A DNA stretch of 64,000 nucleotides from Sphingopyxis sp. (GTDB taxonomy: Bacteria > Pseudomonadota > Alphaproteobacteria > Sphingomonadales > Sphingomonadaceae). Below are positions 44,587 through 52,567 of this stretch, piece by piece (the stretch's first letter is position 1; each line of letters starts with the position of its first letter). The translations under genes were made by a program, and so were the position numbers. The notes under the pieces are model-generated. The model had not been told where the DNA came from. It saw only the letters and a list, made by a program, of their open reading frames with translations, and did no database searches. The DNA lies in the NCBI RefSeq assembly GCF_016704835.1, contig NZ_JADIZJ010000021.1, forward strand, positions 905,241 through 969,240. Direction: 5' to 3'.

Positions 44587-45087
44587 ATGTCCGCAATCCA
44601 CCTCGCCCTCGATATTCCCTGCACGCGCGACGATGCTGCCCGGCTGTTCGCCGTGCTCATCTTCCTGGCACAGCTTGAAACCGACCCGGATGCCAAACCG
44701 GGGCCGGAACTGGACGCGACCTTCGGCGCAAACGCGCGCGAGGCGCTGCTCGGGATCATCGGCCACCCCGTGCCGCTCGGGATCGACTGCCGCTATGATC
44801 CCGTGACCAACCTGCTGTCGGTCACTGATGTCGAGGGCAGGCCTAACCTTTCCGCCGTGCCGGTGCTTCTCCTCTGGCTTTACCCCGACAAGCTGCCGCT
44901 CGCCTACGCGGCCCACACCGCCGCGCGTCCCGAGCACAAGGTCTGGACGCTGATCGGGCTCAATCGCATCGAGATCACCGAGGACGCGGCCTCGGTCGAG
45001 ACGCGCCTTGCCGCGCTCCGCTCCGAACCCGGCGCTGTGCGCCGGATCGACCTGCTACCGACAAAGCCCTTGCCGAACGGCGGTTGA
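44587..45087 (+). CDS. Hypothetical plasmid protein, 166 aa
   Basis: Starts MSAIHLALDIPCTRDDAARL at ATG 44587, after GCGAAGGAACTCCC. Mixed alpha/beta with no motif I can name (VTNLLSVTDVEGRPNLSAVP; KVWTLIGLNRIEITEDAASV). It is the last gene of the train and is convergent with DUF1173, 19 nt away, leaving no room for a terminator. Confidence 0.6.
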   Translation: MSAIHLALDIPCTRDDAARLFAVLIFLAQLETDPDAKPGPELDATFGANAREALLGIIGHPVPLGIDCRYDPVTNLLSVTDVEGRPNLSAVPVLLLWLYPDKLPLAYAAHTAARPEHKVWTLIGLNRIEITEDAASVETRLAALRSEPGAVRRIDLLPTKPLPNGG

Positions 45088-45106
45088 CGCCTGGGTGCGT
45101 GCCCAC

Positions 45107-46333
45107 TCACGCGGCGGCGCGGTCCGGAGGGGTGTCGCCGGTTCGGCGCCGGGGACCACGCGGCGGCAGCGGCTCGCCTTCCTTCCACACCATGTGCGTT
45201 ACGCCCTCGCAGGCGAGCAGCGCCTCGAGCGGTTCGCTGGCCTCAGTATCGCCATCATGGATATGGATCGCGGTTGCATCCTCGCCGGTGTCCTTGAGCA
45301 CCAGGCTGGCGATCGGCGCGCTGGCATCGAGGTTGACCCGCATACCCTTCACGAACCGGCGCTTCTCAGCGACCGTCTTGGCAATGAGGTACTGTTCGTC
45401 GCTGCTTTCGTAGGGCAGCCATTCGCCGGTCACCGGCATCAGCGCCACTTCGATCAGGTCGAATGTCCCTTGCCTGCGCCGCGCGAACGAGCCGGCAACG
45501 ACGAGGTGGCCCTGGTTCCCTTGTGCCTGCCACAGCGCCAGCTCGCCCGCGAACCGCTTGTGGAAGCGGCGCGCCATGTCGGGGTCCATGACGAACGGCA
45601 TGTCGCCGACGTGACGAAGTACGATGCGCTCCGCGCCGTGCGCCGGGGCGATTTCCTTGATCTCTCCCACCACCACCATCAACTCGTCACGCGAACGGTA
45701 GACGCGCTCAAGCGCCGCCCGGCGGCGCGCGCGCAGGTCCTCCTTGTCCTCGAGCCGGAACGTCTCGGGCACGAACAGGACATGGGACAGAGCTTCCTGC
45801 TTGACCTTGCAGCTGGCCGCGGCTTCGAGCAGCGCGCGGCGCACCACGAACCAGCTGCGCTTGCCCGCCATCTTGGGATGCCAGTGCGTCAGTTCGGCCC
45901 GGTCCCACAGGACATGGAGCAGCCCCCGCATCGACAGCTTCTGGCCTGTGGACTTGACCGTCGGTTTGTCGTTGGTGAGCGCCGCTGGCGCGAGCCGCGC
46001 CGCACCGCGTGACAGCGGAAAGGCGAGCTTGAGCGTCGTTTCGCCGGAAGCCTCGTCGTCGATCACGGCATTTCCCCGGACCTGGGCCATGCCGGTCAGG
46101 AAGTCCGGAGCCTCGTAATGGTCGCAGGCCGTCGCATGACGTGCGCCCGAACCTGGCCAGCGCGCCAGCACGTAGCGATCATGGCGGTGGCTGATATAGA
46201 GCGGCAGCTCTTCGTGCCTGCGGCATTCGCAGAGCACCCGCTCCTTGCGCGCATAGGCTGCGCCGAGCACAGCCTGCAGGTCATCCTGGCCGCCGGTGAC
46301 GACCTTCCCGAGCACACGGTATCGCTGGATCAT
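45107..46333 (-). CDS. DUF1173 family protein
   Basis: 408 residues from ATG 46333 (MIQRYRVLGKVVTGGQDDLQ). Features of the family are the Cys-containing VLCECRRHEELPLYISHRHD, RWPGSGARHATACDHYEAPD and RGLLHVLWDRAELTHWHPKM, then AGKRSWFVVRRALLEAA. DUF1173 proteins are typical cargo of alphaproteobacterial conjugative plasmids; their function is unknown. The Cys/His pairs near the N-terminus may bind a metal. A small gene lies upstream on the same strand. Confidence 0.88.
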   Translation of the reverse strand: MIQRYRVLGKVVTGGQDDLQAVLGAAYARKERVLCECRRHEELPLYISHRHDRYVLARWPGSGARHATACDHYEAPDFLTGMAQVRGNAVIDDEASGETTLKLAFPLSRGAARLAPAALTNDKPTVKSTGQKLSMRGLLHVLWDRAELTHWHPKMAGKRSWFVVRRALLEAAASCKVKQEALSHVLFVPETFRLEDKEDLRARRRAALERVYRSRDELMVVVGEIKEIAPAHGAERIVLRHVGDMPFVMDPDMARRFHKRFAGELALWQAQGNQGHLVVAGSFARRRQGTFDLIEVALMPVTGEWLPYESSDEQYLIAKTVAEKRRFVKGMRVNLDASAPIASLVLKDTGEDATAIHIHDGDTEASEPLEALLACEGVTHMVWKEGEPLPPRGPRRRTGDTPPDRAAA

Positions 46334-46504
46334 TGGGGATCTCCAATTTCTCGCGATCGACGCTGCCCGTTCGACCTCTCGCGCATTCTCCTTTGGTTTG
46401 TCTGACGCGGCCCGCATGGCGCGCGCTGGGCCAAGTCTATCCTTGCCCGTGACCCCCGGCAAGGCCGGCGGCGCAGAGCGTAACCTACCGCCAGATTCGC
46501 TTGG

Positions 46505-46693
46505 TCAGTCCGCTTGGCCCGCCTCGTGCGCGAGGCTCTCGGCAATTCCCTCGGCAAGCCCGAGGCACAGTGCGGCTTCTTCGCGGCTCAGCACGATCTC
46601 GCTCGCGGCCTGATCGGCGAGCTTGCCTGCCAGTACTGTCGCCATGGCCTCAGCGACCATGCGCGCGCTCGGCATCTGGACCTCCTGATCCAT
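46505..46693 (-). CDS. Small hypothetical protein, 62 aa
   Basis: Starts MDQEVQMPSARMVAEAMATV with AAGGGAGAATCGCG upstream. Predicted helical and acidic. It lies on the same strand as DUF1173, 171 nt upstream of it. No family recognised. The coding call rests on the ribosome site, composition and position only. Confidence 0.45.
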   Translation of the reverse strand: MDQEVQMPSARMVAEAMATVLAGKLADQAASEIVLSREEAALCLGLAEGIAESLAHEAGQAD

Positions 46694-47094
46694 TCGCGAT
46701 TCTCCCTTGCCAGTCGCATGGAAACACTGCCCCTGCGGGCGCTTCCAGAACGGCCCCCAATAGCCTTTCTAGAGCCGCTGGTCGAGCATTGCTGCAATCC
46801 ACTGACGCGGTGGGCCCGCCATGCGGGCGACAATCGCACATCGGTATTGGGCTAAAGGTGGTTGGGGTGTTGGGAGGCAAAGGGCAGGGGAGAGGGCGGG
46901 GGCACCCCTACGCCCGCGCCCCGCGCGGGGCTTGGGGCGACCCGCTCTACTCGCTAGGGCGCGCGGTCGGCGCTCTCGCGCCGCCGCCCGCCCAACCTCG
47001 CCGGCAAGAATGCCGGCCCTTCGGGTGACGATCGGGGCCAGTCGGGAAGAGGGGAGGGCTTGGTTCGACAGAGCGGCCGCGCTAGGGATTGTCG
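46694..47094. other. 400-nt intergenic region with hairpin and G-rich leader
   Basis: No convincing gene. It contains a GC-rich stretch and a hairpin GCCGGC aagaat GCCGGC (47000-47017). A G-rich block (about 47044-47060, gaagaggggaggg) lies 35 nt before the nuclease start. Confidence 0.5.
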
Positions 47095-47439
47095 ATGCCT
47101 GTCGTTCTTGCCGCTGCAGCCTTGTGCGTTTCCGTGACCGTCCATGACGGCGACACCATCCGCTGCGGCCGCGAGCGGGTGCGCGTCGCCAACATCGACG
47201 CGCCTGAACTGCCGGGCAGTCCCAAGTGCCAGGATCGCCGGGTGTCCTATGCCTGGTGCGATTACCGGGCAGGCGAGGCGGCGCGCGTGGCGCTCGTCCG
47301 GCTTGTCTCGCGCGGTCGGGTCATGATCACGCGGCTTGGCACCGATCCCTATGGGCGGACGCTTGCCACAATCTCGGTGAACGGCGTGGACGCCGGCGAC
47401 TACCTGATCGCGCAGGGCCTCGCGAAGCCCTGGCGCTGA
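47095..47439 (+). CDS. Staphylococcal-nuclease-like thermonuclease
   Basis: 114 residues from ATG 47095 (a TTG six bases earlier is possible). A short hydrophobic N-terminus (MPVVLAAAALCVS) may be an export signal. The SNase fold follows: VHDGDTIRCGRERVRVANID, then APELPG, with Arg and Asp of the active site. RAGEAARVAL holds the catalytic Glu, and TDPYGRTLA the second Arg. It cuts nucleic acids in a Ca2+-dependent way in the family. Small plasmid-encoded SNases are common beside transfer functions. Ends GLAKPWR. It looks complete. Confidence 0.85.
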   Translation: MPVVLAAAALCVSVTVHDGDTIRCGRERVRVANIDAPELPGSPKCQDRRVSYAWCDYRAGEAARVALVRLVSRGRVMITRLGTDPYGRTLATISVNGVDAGDYLIAQGLAKPWR

Positions 47440-47759
47440 CGCGCCCATTCGCACGCGGTGGCACTCTGAAATTTCCGGATCAGCCCGCTCTTCGTGCAGG
47501 TGCTGACGCACAAGGCCGTTGCGGTAAGCGGAGAGAAATCGAGGTTTCTCGTGCGATCTCGTTCTGACTTGCCCGGACATGCGCAGGCGGGAGTACCGCT
47601 TCGAGGGGAGGGTGCGCATGGACACCGGCGTGGTGCCGGGGTGCCCTGACGGGATGCAACCAAGGCAGACGGGTAGGAACGCCTGGGAACCTGCGGCCTG
47701 AACTGACGAAACCGCCCTTCGTTTGCCGATGAACCCTGCAGCGCCAGTCCCTGGCCGCA

Positions 47760-47912
47760 ACCCAAAAGCAGCGGACCGTGAAGCCCTGCGGGCTTGCCGC
47801 ACCACTCCTCGCTTTTGGGTTTCCCTCACGCCCGTTTGATTTTTGGCGTTCGGTGCGGGCCCGGGCCTTTGGCCCTGCCTGTGGTCTTCATCGGCGGGCG
47901 GTTCCGCCGAAT
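47760..47912 (+). ncRNA. Candidate structured leader RNA upstream of ssb
   Basis: The 490-nt gap before ssb has no gene but several stems. acccaaaagc (47760-47769) pairs with gcttttgggt (47811-47820) and encloses AAGCCC tgc GGGCTT (47781-47795). GGGCC ttt GGCCC (47863-47875) and a GCGG tt CCGC turn follow before the start codon. The upstream half (47440-47759) shows nothing recognised. It may be an mRNA leader, a small RNA or a single-strand promoter. Confidence 0.45.
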
Positions 47913-47932
47913 TCAAGCCACGGAGAAACCCC

Positions 47933-48268
47933 ATGAAGAACCTCGTCATCCTGATCGGCCGCATCGCTAGCCAACCCGAAACCCGTCACGCCGGTGAAAC
48001 CGCGATTACCTCCTTCACCCTTGTCACCGACCGCCCCAAGCTGGTCGATGGCAAGACGGTCAAGAACGAGGCCGGCTACACCGAGACCCTCGCTGAGTTC
48101 CACCGCGTCACCGCTTTCAACGGCCTCGGCACTTCGGTCGCCAAGCACAAGAAGAAGGGCGACATGGTCGAGGTCCAGGGCCGCCTCCACTACTCGAAGT
48201 GGACCGACCGCGAGGGCGTCGAACGCTACGCGGTCGAGATCGTCGCCGAGGAAGTCCTCTTCCTCTGA
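47933..48268 (+). CDS. ssb: Plasmid single-stranded DNA-binding protein (OB fold)
   Basis: 111 residues from ATG 47933 after CACGGAGAAACCCC. One OB domain: MKNLVILIGRIASQPETRHA, then ITSFTLVTDRP, TLAEFHRVTAFNGLG, GDMVEVQGRLHYSKWTDREG and YAVEIVAEEVLFL. It lacks the acidic C-terminal tail through which chromosomal SSB recruits repair proteins, so it is a bare DNA-coating form. Plasmid SSBs protect the entering strand during transfer. It is preceded by a long structured leader and followed by a strong hairpin. Confidence 0.88.
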   Translation: MKNLVILIGRIASQPETRHAGETAITSFTLVTDRPKLVDGKTVKNEAGYTETLAEFHRVTAFNGLGTSVAKHKKKGDMVEVQGRLHYSKWTDREGVERYAVEIVAEEVLFL

Positions 48269-48277
48269 CCGGAGCCC

Positions 48278-48300
48278 GGGAGGCGGCAGCGCCGCCTCCC
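48278..48300 (+). terminator. Hairpin after ssb
   Basis: GGGAGGCGGC agc GCCGCCTCCC is a perfect 10-bp stem with a 3-nt loop, 10 nt after the ssb stop. There is no T-run, so termination is not certain. Confidence 0.6.
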
Positions 48301-48369
48301 AACGGGGGGTGAGGCCAATCCCTGCCGGATCGTTGCACCCCCGATTTCTCACAAAGACAGGAATTCCCC

Positions 48370-48624
48370 ATGACGATCACTGCCGAAACGCCGGTGTGGG
48401 ATACGCCGAGCGGCATGGGCGGCACCTTCACGGTGGCGCTGCTTGAAGACGATCCTGCCTGTCCAACCGTCCTCGCGCGGGTCTGTTATGGCCGCCTCGA
48501 TGAGGCAGGCCGCTACCATCCCTGGCGCGAATGGGATGGCTACACGTTCCGTGTCGCCCGCACCGAACTCGCTCATCCGCGCCGGTTTGCCGATCCGACC
48601 CCGCGCTACCGACCGCCGGGGTGA
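48370..48624 (+). CDS. Small hypothetical protein, 84 aa
   Basis: Starts MTITAETPVWDTPSGMGGTF after ACAGGAATTCCCC. A compact beta-rich protein (GYTFRVARTELAHPRRFADP). No family recognised. It lies downstream of ssb and ends before a clear terminator. Confidence 0.6.
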   Translation: MTITAETPVWDTPSGMGGTFTVALLEDDPACPTVLARVCYGRLDEAGRYHPWREWDGYTFRVARTELAHPRRFADPTPRYRPPG

Positions 48625-48742
48625 AGGTGGATGCCGCGTTGCACAAAATTCAACTGCCGGACCTTATTTCGCATTTGCAGCATTTAAGGCGTCACCCCAT
48701 ATCAGGAGTGCCTTTCAGGCATCCTCTCCCAAAACTTTCCAA

Positions 48743-48772
48743 GGGGCCGGCGCAAGCTGGCCCCATTTTTTT
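48743..48772 (+). terminator. Intrinsic terminator upstream of mucR
   Basis: GGGGCCGGC gcaa GCTGGCCCC has a 9-bp stem with one G-U pair and a GCAA tetraloop, followed by attttttt. It ends transcription of the ssb group before mucR. Confidence 0.8.
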
Positions 48773-48868
48773 GCGCATGTCGATCTGGAGCGCAAGCCAA
48801 CGGCACTGGCATTTGGCGGCCGCGGCCCATAGGGTCCGCCATCGCCAATTAGAGAAAGACCGCACGCA

Positions 48869-49366
48869 ATGGCCGATGAAATGCTCCTGGATCATGTCGC
48901 CGATATTGTTTCAGCCCACGTCAGCAACAATTCGGTCGCGGCGGGTGATCTGCCAGGCCTGATCCAGTCGGTCTACGCTTCGCTGGCTTCGCTTGGTCAG
49001 GTGCCCGAGCCGACCGAGGAAGTCCGTACGCCCGCCGTGTCGGTGCGCGCATCAGTCAAACCCGATGCGGTTACCTGCCTTGATTGCGGCGCGAAGTTCA
49101 AGATGCTCAAGCACCATCTCAGCACCGATCATGGCATGACTCCGGCCGAATACCGCGCCCGCTGGAACCTCGCTGCTGACTATCCAATGGTAGCGCCGGA
49201 CTATGCCGCTCGCCGCAAGGAACTTGCTCTCAAGATCGGTCTCGGACGCAAACCGCGTCAAGTGGCTGTGGTTGCACCCGCCAAGCTGAAGCGAACACGC
49301 AAGAAGCTTGGGGTCGCCTTCGGCTCGCAAGGTGTGGTTTCGGGAGGGGTGCTGGACGGTTCCTGA
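48869..49366 (+). CDS. MucR/Ros-family zinc-finger regulator
   Basis: 165 residues. The N-terminal helical part (DHVADIVSAHVSNNSVAAGD) precedes the Ros/MucR zinc finger CLDCGAKFKMLKHHLSTDHG, with Cys2-His2 spacing, and then MTPAEYRARWNLAADYPMVA. A basic C-terminal tail follows. MucR proteins bind AT-rich sites in the minor groove and silence or control many genes in alphaproteobacteria, including plasmid transfer genes. It is monocistronic, between a terminator and the convergent VapBC pair. Confidence 0.92.
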   Translation: MADEMLLDHVADIVSAHVSNNSVAAGDLPGLIQSVYASLASLGQVPEPTEEVRTPAVSVRASVKPDAVTCLDCGAKFKMLKHHLSTDHGMTPAEYRARWNLAADYPMVAPDYAARRKELALKIGLGRKPRQVAVVAPAKLKRTRKKLGVAFGSQGVVSGGVLDGS

Positions 49367-49375
49367 GTATTCAGT

Positions 49376-49765
49376 TCAGGGAACCTCGACTGGCACGGGG
49401 GCAAGCCCCTTCGCCCGCTTTGCGAGCTTTCGATCGAAGGTCACGAAAGCGCTGCAATGCCCGGCCTTGGCCAGATGCAACGCATCGGCAAAGTCCATCC
49501 CTTCGCCTAGCCAGTCGAGCGCCTGGGCAACTTCGACCGGCTCCTCCAGTGTGATACCTGGAAGACCACCGATCGCGCGGAGTCCGTCGGCAATAGCCGC
49601 GGGCGTGAAATTGTAACCGGCGCGCAGGACCCATTCGATCTCGAGCACGACGGTCGTTGCAACGAATACGTCGCCTTCCTTGATGACCTTGCGCGCCGCT
49701 TTGGCCTGCTTTTCATCGTCGGCGGTCAGAAACCTGACGACGATATTGGTATCAATCGCGCGCAC
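49376..49765 (-). CDS. vapC: VapC-type PIN-domain ribonuclease toxin
   Basis: 129 residues from GTG 49765 (the read VRAIDTNIVVRFLTADDEKQ). The four PIN acidic residues are present: DTN near the start, the Glu in VLEIEWVLRAGY, the Asp in GMDFADALHLA and the Asp in FVTFDRKL. VapC toxins cleave tRNA or rRNA unless bound by antitoxin. The start overlaps the antitoxin end by 14 nt. An upstream in-frame ATG at 49852 is rejected because it lies inside the antitoxin gene. Complete; likely a plasmid maintenance module. Confidence 0.88.
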   Translation of the reverse strand: MRAIDTNIVVRFLTADDEKQAKAARKVIKEGDVFVATTVVLEIEWVLRAGYNFTPAAIADGLRAIGGLPGITLEEPVEVAQALDWLGEGMDFADALHLAKAGHCSAFVTFDRKLAKRAKGLAPVPVEVP

Positions 49766-50024
49766 GGCGCTTTGCTTCCTTCGCGATAGCTGCATCCATC
49801 TCCTCGAGCGACAGCGCGGGACCACTGTGGCGCATGGAGCCGAAAACCGCATCGATCACGGTTTCGGGAAAGGCCGGGGTAGCTCTGAGGAGCACCCCAT
49901 CGGGCGTGTCTTCCACGGTCAGCCGGGTGCCTGCAGACCAGTGTCGCCCTTCGCGGATAGCCTTGGGCAGGATAACCTGCCCCTTTGTCGAGATCACCGT
50001 CGTGATCCGCTCCTGCATACCCAT
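49752..50024 (-). CDS. AbrB/SpoVT-type antitoxin
   Basis: 90 residues from ATG 50024, which has GGAG six bases upstream; ATG 50018 is possible. The N-terminal swapped-hairpin domain reads MGMQERITTVISTKGQVILP, then KAIREGRHWSAGTRLTVEDT. The C-terminal tail (SLEEMDAAIAKEAKRRARD) would wrap around the toxin. It autoregulates in the family. Upstream 50030-50240 is AT-rich and should hold the shared promoter region with the divergent winged-helix gene. Confidence 0.87.
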   Translation of the reverse strand: MGMQERITTVISTKGQVILPKAIREGRHWSAGTRLTVEDTPDGVLLRATPAFPETVIDAVFGSMRHSGPALSLEEMDAAIAKEAKRRARD

Positions 50025-50244
50025 CTCGATCTCCAGCGGTAAGATGAAAGTAAGATAGCCGCGCATCCGATCCTTGGCAAGCCCATGCTGAGAACAGCCA
50101 TCGCTGCTTCTCATATTGTGCGATTGTGCCGGTTCTGTCGTTTGTGACACTTTACCCGGCGGGTAGAGTGTCAGAACTGACAAACCGTACGAGGCACGCG
50201 AAAGGGGATTCACAAGATTCACCTTTTGTGCTCAAAACTGATCC

Positions 50245-50802
50245 ATGCAGGACCAAACACACATTTCCGGCGTGGGAGCCATCTATGCAGCGTTGGCTGC
50301 GGCATCGAAACGCCCGCGATATGCCTTCCTTGTCCTCCAGCTCGTGGCTGAAGCAGCCGACGCCCGTGGCCGTGCCGGTCCGCTCGTCGGCCGAGGAGAA
50401 GCCCCGATGCTGCTACGCGACTGGCTATGCACCCAGCTTCTTCCCATGAGCGAGCAAAGCGTGCGCCGCGCAGGCCTGAGGGCCCGCGTAACGATCTCGC
50501 TTCAGCACCAGCTGACCGGCGATCCTGACGCCGATACAGCACGTGTCGATCACGCGGTCGAAGAGCAGGTCCTGGCCGTTGGCCGTGCCAATGTCAGCCG
50601 GGCGATCTCGGACCTTGTGCGTGCCGGGCTCGTGACGCGCCACTATGCGGGTTATGCCACCAATCACGAGAACCGCGGCGGTGGGCGTCATGCGGTCTAT
50701 GTGGTTCGGCCTGTCGTTCTCAGGGCGCTTGGGAAGATTGCGGCAACGCAGAGCGTTATTCCATCCTCAGCAAGATGTCAGGGCGAGCTGTTCGCGGCCT
50801 AA
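50245..50802 (+). CDS. Winged-helix protein of unknown role
   Basis: 185 residues, starting MQDQTHISGVGAIYAALAAA. The C-terminal half has a winged-helix look: VGRANVSRAISDLVRAGLVT, then RHYAGYATNHENRGGGRHAV with the wing ending YVVRP. The N-terminal half (ASKRPRYAFLVLQLVAEAAD) is helical. It may be a local regulator or a replication-linked protein. It is divergent from vapB and convergent with fic. No family name can be given. Confidence 0.65.
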   Translation: MQDQTHISGVGAIYAALAAASKRPRYAFLVLQLVAEAADARGRAGPLVGRGEAPMLLRDWLCTQLLPMSEQSVRRAGLRARVTISLQHQLTGDPDADTARVDHAVEEQVLAVGRANVSRAISDLVRAGLVTRHYAGYATNHENRGGGRHAVYVVRPVVLRALGKIAATQSVIPSSARCQGELFAA

Positions 50803-50884
50803 CTTGTTGATTTAACATAATCATTATTATCAATCTTCGATTTCGCCGCCAAGTAGAGATGTCACTCGGCCCACCGACGACCGA

Positions 50885-50926
50885 TTTATCCCACATTTTC
50901 CGGCTTGCGCCGATCTGTGGGATAAA
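50885..50926. repeat. 11-bp inverted repeat between convergent genes
   Basis: tttatcccaca and tgtgggataaa are exact reverse complements with a 20-nt spacer, just after the fic stop. A second AT-rich stretch with partial symmetry (50813-50836) lies 50 nt away. A bidirectional terminator or protein-binding site is possible. Confidence 0.5.
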
Positions 50927-50931
50927 CTGAA

Positions 50932-52293
50932 CTAGCGAAGCCGCAGCTTTGCGTCCTCGCCTTCGGCAAATGCATTGGTTGCCATCAGGGCAGACCTCGC
51001 ACTGGCAAGTGTGCTCCAGTCGATGCTGTGCGTATAGCCTTGCGCGACATCGAGCATCCGGATCAGCGGAGCTGTCTGTCCGTTGTGCGAGAATGCCTTG
51101 AGCGCTGAGAGATAGTCCGTCCGGTATGCTGTCGGAATGATGATCCGCTCCTGATCACGGGCAACAAGTTCAGCGTTCATCATGATGCGCGCCACGCGGC
51201 CGTTGCCGTCAGCGAACGGGTGAACTTCGCTTACCAGTGTCATCATGAAAACCGCGCGCTGGAACGGATCGTCGAGCGCATTCAGAAATTCAAAACCTCG
51301 CTCGAGGGTTCCGTCGACGAGGTCGGGATGCACGAATACGGTAGCCCCGGCCTGGTTTCCCCGTTCCTTGAATGCGCCGGGCAGCTTGTCGGGCCGTGCC
51401 TCCATGACCGAAGCGTGACGCCTTCGTAGCAAGTCGCGGAAGCCGCCAAAATCGGACGGCAGAGCTTTCAATTGCTGCAGGTCGGAAACAATGCGGAAAG
51501 TTCCGAGCACGTCGTGGGCGTCTTCTGGCCTCTCGTTCGGAATGACCCCGTCGAAGACAATCTGTGCCGCTTCCTCCACGCTGAACTCGGTACCTTCGAT
51601 GAAGTTCGAAAAGTACGATTCAAAGAACGCCAGTGTCGCATTGGCCTCGGCGGTCCGGGGCGGAACCGGGCGCATCTCCACCATGGTTTCGCGAAGCGCC
51701 GCAAACAGCCCCTCAAATAGCCTGATGCGATCCGGATCGAATGGATGCCCGGCAAGCCGTGCCTTGCCAATCTCGCTCTGCATTTCCGCTTCGCGCGTCC
51801 CGAGCAACGATCCGATCAGGTTATCAAGTTCGTCCGCTTCGGCCTCGTAACCGAGCTCGGGCGCGATCCTGCGCGCGTCGTCGCGCAGTCGATTGACCCC
51901 CGCCTCCCCTTGCTGGCGGATCATCGCATCGAGCCGTCTTTCCAACTCTCCGCGTTCGATCACTCGCGATGTGCGGTCTTTACGACCTCTCGAAGGCCGC
52001 AAGTTTTCGAGATAGGCACGCGCTGTCGAAGCGAGGCGCGCGCCTCCGAAAACGCGGTCGCTGTCCAGCGCGCCGGGTCCTGGCCGCGGTCGCAATACCA
52101 GTCCCGGAAGTTCGGTGTCGCGCCGCTTTGCCGAAATCAGAAAGACCGACCCATCTTCGGCCGGCTTGCTCTCCAGTGCAGTCCGGTCGGCAATGATTGC
52201 ATCTGGGTAATAGGACGCGATCAAGGTATACCAGTTTCGGCGCACGAGCCGTTCGGGATCCTCGTCGAGGTTCCGGTTTTGCCTGAACGGCAT
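50932..52293 (-). CDS. Fic-domain AMPylase with built-in inhibitory helix
   Basis: 453 residues from ATG 52293 (MPFRQNRNLDEDPERLVRRN). The catalytic Fic motif HPFADGNGRVAR starts at about residue 358. The inhibitory motif S-x-x-x-E-G (SNFIEG, residues 229-234) lies upstream in the same chain, which makes this a class II Fic enzyme held off by its own helix. Fic enzymes transfer AMP or other groups to target proteins. The N-terminal 200 residues are unassigned. The ATG lies 2 nt after the stop of a small upstream gene, so the two form a pair. Confidence 0.88.
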   Translation of the reverse strand: MPFRQNRNLDEDPERLVRRNWYTLIASYYPDAIIADRTALESKPAEDGSVFLISAKRRDTELPGLVLRPRPGPGALDSDRVFGGARLASTARAYLENLRPSRGRKDRTSRVIERGELERRLDAMIRQQGEAGVNRLRDDARRIAPELGYEAEADELDNLIGSLLGTREAEMQSEIGKARLAGHPFDPDRIRLFEGLFAALRETMVEMRPVPPRTAEANATLAFFESYFSNFIEGTEFSVEEAAQIVFDGVIPNERPEDAHDVLGTFRIVSDLQQLKALPSDFGGFRDLLRRRHASVMEARPDKLPGAFKERGNQAGATVFVHPDLVDGTLERGFEFLNALDDPFQRAVFMMTLVSEVHPFADGNGRVARIMMNAELVARDQERIIIPTAYRTDYLSALKAFSHNGQTAPLIRMLDVAQGYTHSIDWSTLASARSALMATNAFAEGEDAKLRLR

Positions 52294-52297
52294 GCGA

Positions 52298-52567
52298 TCA
52301 GCCGAGCTCGCCGGCATTGGCCTGATCGAGCAGATCCATGAATGTCCGCGCCGCTTCGCGGTCGCGAGGGTCCTTGAACGCCACATCGAGGTCCGGCGCC
52401 GAACCCAGCATGTAGAGCAGCGACCACATAGCGAACCTGCGTCCCTTGTCTGTCTCGAGACCGAACTCGACCAGCATGCGCTCTATCCCGCTGGCCAGCC
52501 CTTCGGACGAAACCGCTCCGAGATCATCGGTCCCGAAAAAGCGCCGCATCTGGTCGTCGAACTCCAT
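52298..52567 (-). CDS. Small protein paired with Fic, 89 aa
   Basis: Starts MEFDDQMRRFFGTDDLGAVS at ATG 52567. Helical and acidic (SGIERMLVEFGLETDKGRRF, then FMDLLDQANAGELG). Its stop is followed after 4 nt by the Fic start. Position suggests a partner or regulator, but the Fic protein already carries an inhibitory helix, so an antitoxin role is not required. No family recognised. Confidence 0.6.
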   Translation of the reverse strand: MEFDDQMRRFFGTDDLGAVSSEGLASGIERMLVEFGLETDKGRRFAMWSLLYMLGSAPDLDVAFKDPRDREAARTFMDLLDQANAGELG

